Shown here: positions 5,667 through 7,320 of the stretch, one piece after another
Layout of the letters: every line of letters starts with the position of its first letter
Position numbering within the stretch: position 1 is the first letter of the stretch
Assembly (NCBI GenBank): GCA_945871625.1
Contig: CAMBWL010000041.1
Location: 1 to 7,320, forward strand
Length of the DNA stretch: 7,320 nucleotides
Source: Bifidobacterium breve
Lineage (GTDB): Bacteria; Actinomycetota; Acidimicrobiia; Acidimicrobiales; Ilumatobacteraceae
Reading direction: 5' to 3'
The notes under the pieces: model-generated
The model's input: only the letters and a program-made list of their open reading frames with translations
Database searches by the model: none
Told to the model about the DNA's origin: nothing
Translations under genes and position numbers: made by a program

Positions 5667-5672
5667 TATAAC
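5667..5672 (+). promoter_or_regulatory. Candidate -10 box for the DUF3107-pdtaS unit
   Basis: TATAAC lies 23 bases upstream of the GTG start at 5696. Seventeen bases upstream of it is GTTAGA, a poor -35 that coincides with the 3' arm of the repeat structure. A purine-rich GAAAGAAGA (5682-5690) gives a weak ribosome binding site 5 bases before the GTG. Confidence 0.35.
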
Positions 5673-5695
5673 TCAACGAACGAAAGAAGAAAACA

Positions 5696-5932
5696 GTGGA
5701 TATTCGAATCGGCGTAACTCATGCCCCGCGAGAAATCTCTCTCGAAATGCCAGACGATGAAAAAAACGTCGAAAAAGTTCGGGCTGCAGTCGTGTCTGCC
5801 CTCGAGGGCAAGTCGGCAGTTCTTTGGATAACCGACAAACGTGGCAAAGAAACGGCAATTCCTTCGGCGAAGATTGCTTTTGTTGAGTTTGGTGCACCAA
5901 ACGGTGATCGCAAGATGGGTTTTGGCAGCTAG
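5696..5932 (+). CDS. DUF3107 family protein (TB9.4/Rv3208A-like)
   Basis: This 78-residue soluble protein resembles mycobacterial TB9.4: it begins MDIRIGVTHAPREISLEM and contains LWITDKRGKETAIPSAKIAFVEFG and a closing MGFGS. The family is small, typical of Actinobacteria, and has no established biochemical function; the predicted content is mainly beta strands with one helix (about 23-37). It has no signal peptide, membrane segment or metal-binding cluster. The GTG start at 5696 is preferred because it gives the family's N-terminus exactly and lies just after the purine-rich stretch at 5682-5690. It follows mrp after 78 bases and precedes the pdtaS-like kinase by 15 bases, so co-transcription with the kinase is likely. 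In Mycobacterium the DUF3107 and pdtaS genes are also in the same chromosomal neighbourhood (Rv3208A and Rv3220c). Confidence 0.88.
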   Translation: MDIRIGVTHAPREISLEMPDDEKNVEKVRAAVVSALEGKSAVLWITDKRGKETAIPSAKIAFVEFGAPNGDRKMGFGS

Positions 5933-5947
5933 ATCTGAAAATTAATC

Positions 5948-7320
5948 ATGCCAACCCTTGTTGAGATTGCGCACGAACACAGCGATATTGATGAGGCATC
6001 GCTCGAGCATTTAGGTTCTTTGCTTTCTGAATGGGGCATGCTGGCCGACTTTTGCTTCGCCGACATGCTGCTTCATCTTCCGTCTGCAAATGGAGAGTTT
6101 ATTGTCGGTGCCCAAGTGCGAGCGGCAACAGGTCAGACACTTTACGACACCGACTTGGTTGGCACAGTTGCCGATGCGATCGAACACAAGATGATTGATC
6201 AAGCGTTTCAAACACAAAAAGTTGTGACAGGTGAAATTAAAGTTGACTCGCTTGTCGAGCCGGTGAATTTAATGGCGATTCCGGTGCGATTTGAAGAACG
6301 AATCGTCGCTGTTTTGACTCGCGAGTGGTCGCAACGCACTGGTCGCAAACCTGGTCAACTCGAACGCACTTACTTGGCGATCTTCGATGATTTCACGAAA
6401 ATGATCTCAACGGGTTTGTTTCCGTTTGCGGGTCGCGTCGCCGATGCGAGCGTGGCGCCACGAGTGGGCGACGGCGTGATTGTGCTCGATGCCGAAACAC
6501 GCGTGCGTTATGCATCCCCGAATGCGGTATCGGCAATGCATCGAGTCGGCGTGAGTGCCAATGCGGTCGGACAGACACTGGCTGAACTTGGCGTTGCCGA
6601 GACCGCCGCACGCCATGCGTTCGAGCGACGAGAGCCGGTCGTCGAAGAATTCGAGCAGAGTTCAGATGTCACGCTGCTGACGCGAACGATTCCGACTTTG
6701 AGGCGATCTGGGCGACAGGTTGTCGTGACGGGTGGCGTCGTGTTGTTGCGCGACGTTTCAGAGTTGCGTCGTCGCGATCGCTTGCTGCTTACCAAAGACG
6801 CGACGATTCGCGAGATTCACCATCGCGTCAAAAATAATTTACAGACGATTTCTTCGCTTTTGCGATTGCAAGCCCGCAGATTAAAAAGTCAAGAGGCAAT
6901 CGAGGCAATTGCCGAGTCGGTGCGACGTATTCGCACGATCGCGCTCGTGCATGAAACTCTCTCCCACGAGGCGGGCGAAGATATTTCGTTCGTTGAAATC
7001 GTTCGCCCATTGTTGCGTCTGGTCGAAGAAGGGTTGCAATCAACTGATCGGCCCGTCAAGTTCAGTGTGATTGGCGACGGCGGTCGTCTACCGGCCACTG
7101 TTGCGACCCCGCTTTCTGTTGTGATTCTTGAACTATTGCAAAATGCAGTTGACCACGGTTTTCCCGAAGGTAGTCGTGGTGGATCGGTACTCGTCGTGCT
7201 TGGCACCCACGAAGACGGTGCGCTAACCATTCGAGTGATTGATAACGGCCAAGGTCTCAAGCCCGACTTTGAAATGGCAAGCGTGACGGGGCTTGGTTTG
7301 TCTATCGTGCGAACGCTCGT
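5948..7320 (+). CDS. pdtaS: PdtaS-like cytoplasmic sensor histidine kinase (GAF-PAS-HisKA_2-HATPase), 3' end outside window
   Basis: The frame is open from the ATG at 5948 to the window end, giving 457 residues of a protein probably near 500 long. Order: an N-terminal GAF-like sensor region (about 1-150, with LLSEWGMLADFCFADML), a PAS-like region (about 165-280, with VLDAETRVRYASPNAV), the HisKA_2 phosphoacceptor helix REIHHRVKNNLQ with H291-H292 (H292 the expected phosphoacceptor), and an ATPase domain with N-box ELLQNAVDHGF (N399), DNGQGL from D432, and GLGLS from G448. It has no membrane segment. This matches mycobacterial PdtaS (Rv3220c) from the first residues on, which fixes the start. 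PdtaS phosphorylates PdtaR, an ANTAR-domain regulator that binds RNA and acts by antitermination; no pdtaR is visible here. The gene has no clear Shine-Dalgarno sequence and begins 15 bases after the DUF3107 stop. Confidence 0.93.
   Translation, partial: MPTLVEIAHEHSDIDEASLEHLGSLLSEWGMLADFCFADMLLHLPSANGEFIVGAQVRAATGQTLYDTDLVGTVADAIEHKMIDQAFQTQKVVTGEIKVDSLVEPVNLMAIPVRFEERIVAVLTREWSQRTGRKPGQLERTYLAIFDDFTKMISTGLFPFAGRVADASVAPRVGDGVIVLDAETRVRYASPNAVSAMHRVGVSANAVGQTLAELGVAETAARHAFERREPVVEEFEQSSDVTLLTRTIPTLRRSGRQVVVTGGVVLLRDVSELRRRDRLLLTKDATIREIHHRVKNNLQTISSLLRLQARRLKSQEAIEAIAESVRRIRTIALVHETLSHEAGEDISFVEIVRPLLRLVEEGLQSTDRPVKFSVIGDGGRLPATVATPLSVVILELLQNAVDHGFPEGSRGGSVLVVLGTHEDGALTIRVIDNGQGLKPDFEMASVTGLGLSIVRTL

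Noticed and set aside
6811..6840. Classical HisKA (EnvZ-type) kinase for the last gene
   Set aside because: The phosphoacceptor reads REIHHRVKNNLQ, the HisKA_2 type, and the N-terminal half matches PdtaS and has no membrane segments.
1..7320. Frequent GATCG/CGATC strings as a repeated regulatory or uptake motif
   Set aside because: They occur mostly inside genes in different codon phases and follow from the common use of GAT, ATC, TCG and CGA; no fixed longer consensus is visible.

Overview
The window looks like a chromosomal segment of an actinobacterium, most likely an Acidimicrobiia-type (Ilumatobacter-like) lineage with moderate base composition. The strongest taxonomic signals are a DUF3107 protein close to mycobacterial TB9.4/Rv3208A and, just downstream, a sensor kinase that resembles mycobacterial PdtaS along its whole visible length. 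The organism assignment is inference; no rRNA or other marker gene is present.

Layout. (1) Positions 2-2459, plus strand: the end of a system I cytochrome c maturation operon, with the C-terminal part of CcmF, a CcmG/DsbE-type thioredoxin-fold protein, and a CcmH protein fused to a CcmI-like TPR region. The three genes are joined by 4-base GTGA overlaps, each with a GTG start, so translation is probably coupled. (2) 2463-2930, minus strand: a SixA-type histidine phosphatase whose stop lies 3 bases from the ccmH stop. (3) 2998-3609, plus strand: a short cytoplasmic molybdopterin oxidoreductase of the sulfite oxidase fold, divergent from sixA. (4) 3627-4427, minus strand: a winged-helix regulator with a C-terminal cysteine pattern like that of the iron-sulfur sensor SufR. 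(5) 4469-5617, plus strand: a DUF59-Mrp/ApbC iron-sulfur carrier ATPase, divergent from the regulator. (6) 5696-5932, plus strand: a DUF3107 protein. (7) 5948 to the window end, plus strand: a PdtaS-like cytoplasmic sensor histidine kinase, cut at its 3' end.

How the genes relate. The Ccm genes together handle apocytochrome thiol reduction and haem attachment on the outer face of the membrane. The SufR-like regulator and the Mrp-type carrier share one short divergent promoter region, which suggests that iron-sulfur status is sensed and controls carrier expression locally. DUF3107 and pdtaS are 15 bases apart and probably co-transcribed. The only intergenic stretches of note are the two divergent promoter regions (2931-2997 and 4404-4468) and the 78-base mrp/DUF3107 gap, which holds overlapping inverted and direct repeats. 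Coding density is very high and no gene-free stretch exceeds 100 bases. I see no RNA genes, insertion sequences, CRISPR arrays or signs of recent horizontal transfer, and no obvious unknown multi-gene system. The most interesting items are the SufR-like/Mrp pair and the Mrp protein's lack of the usual CxxC cluster ligands.
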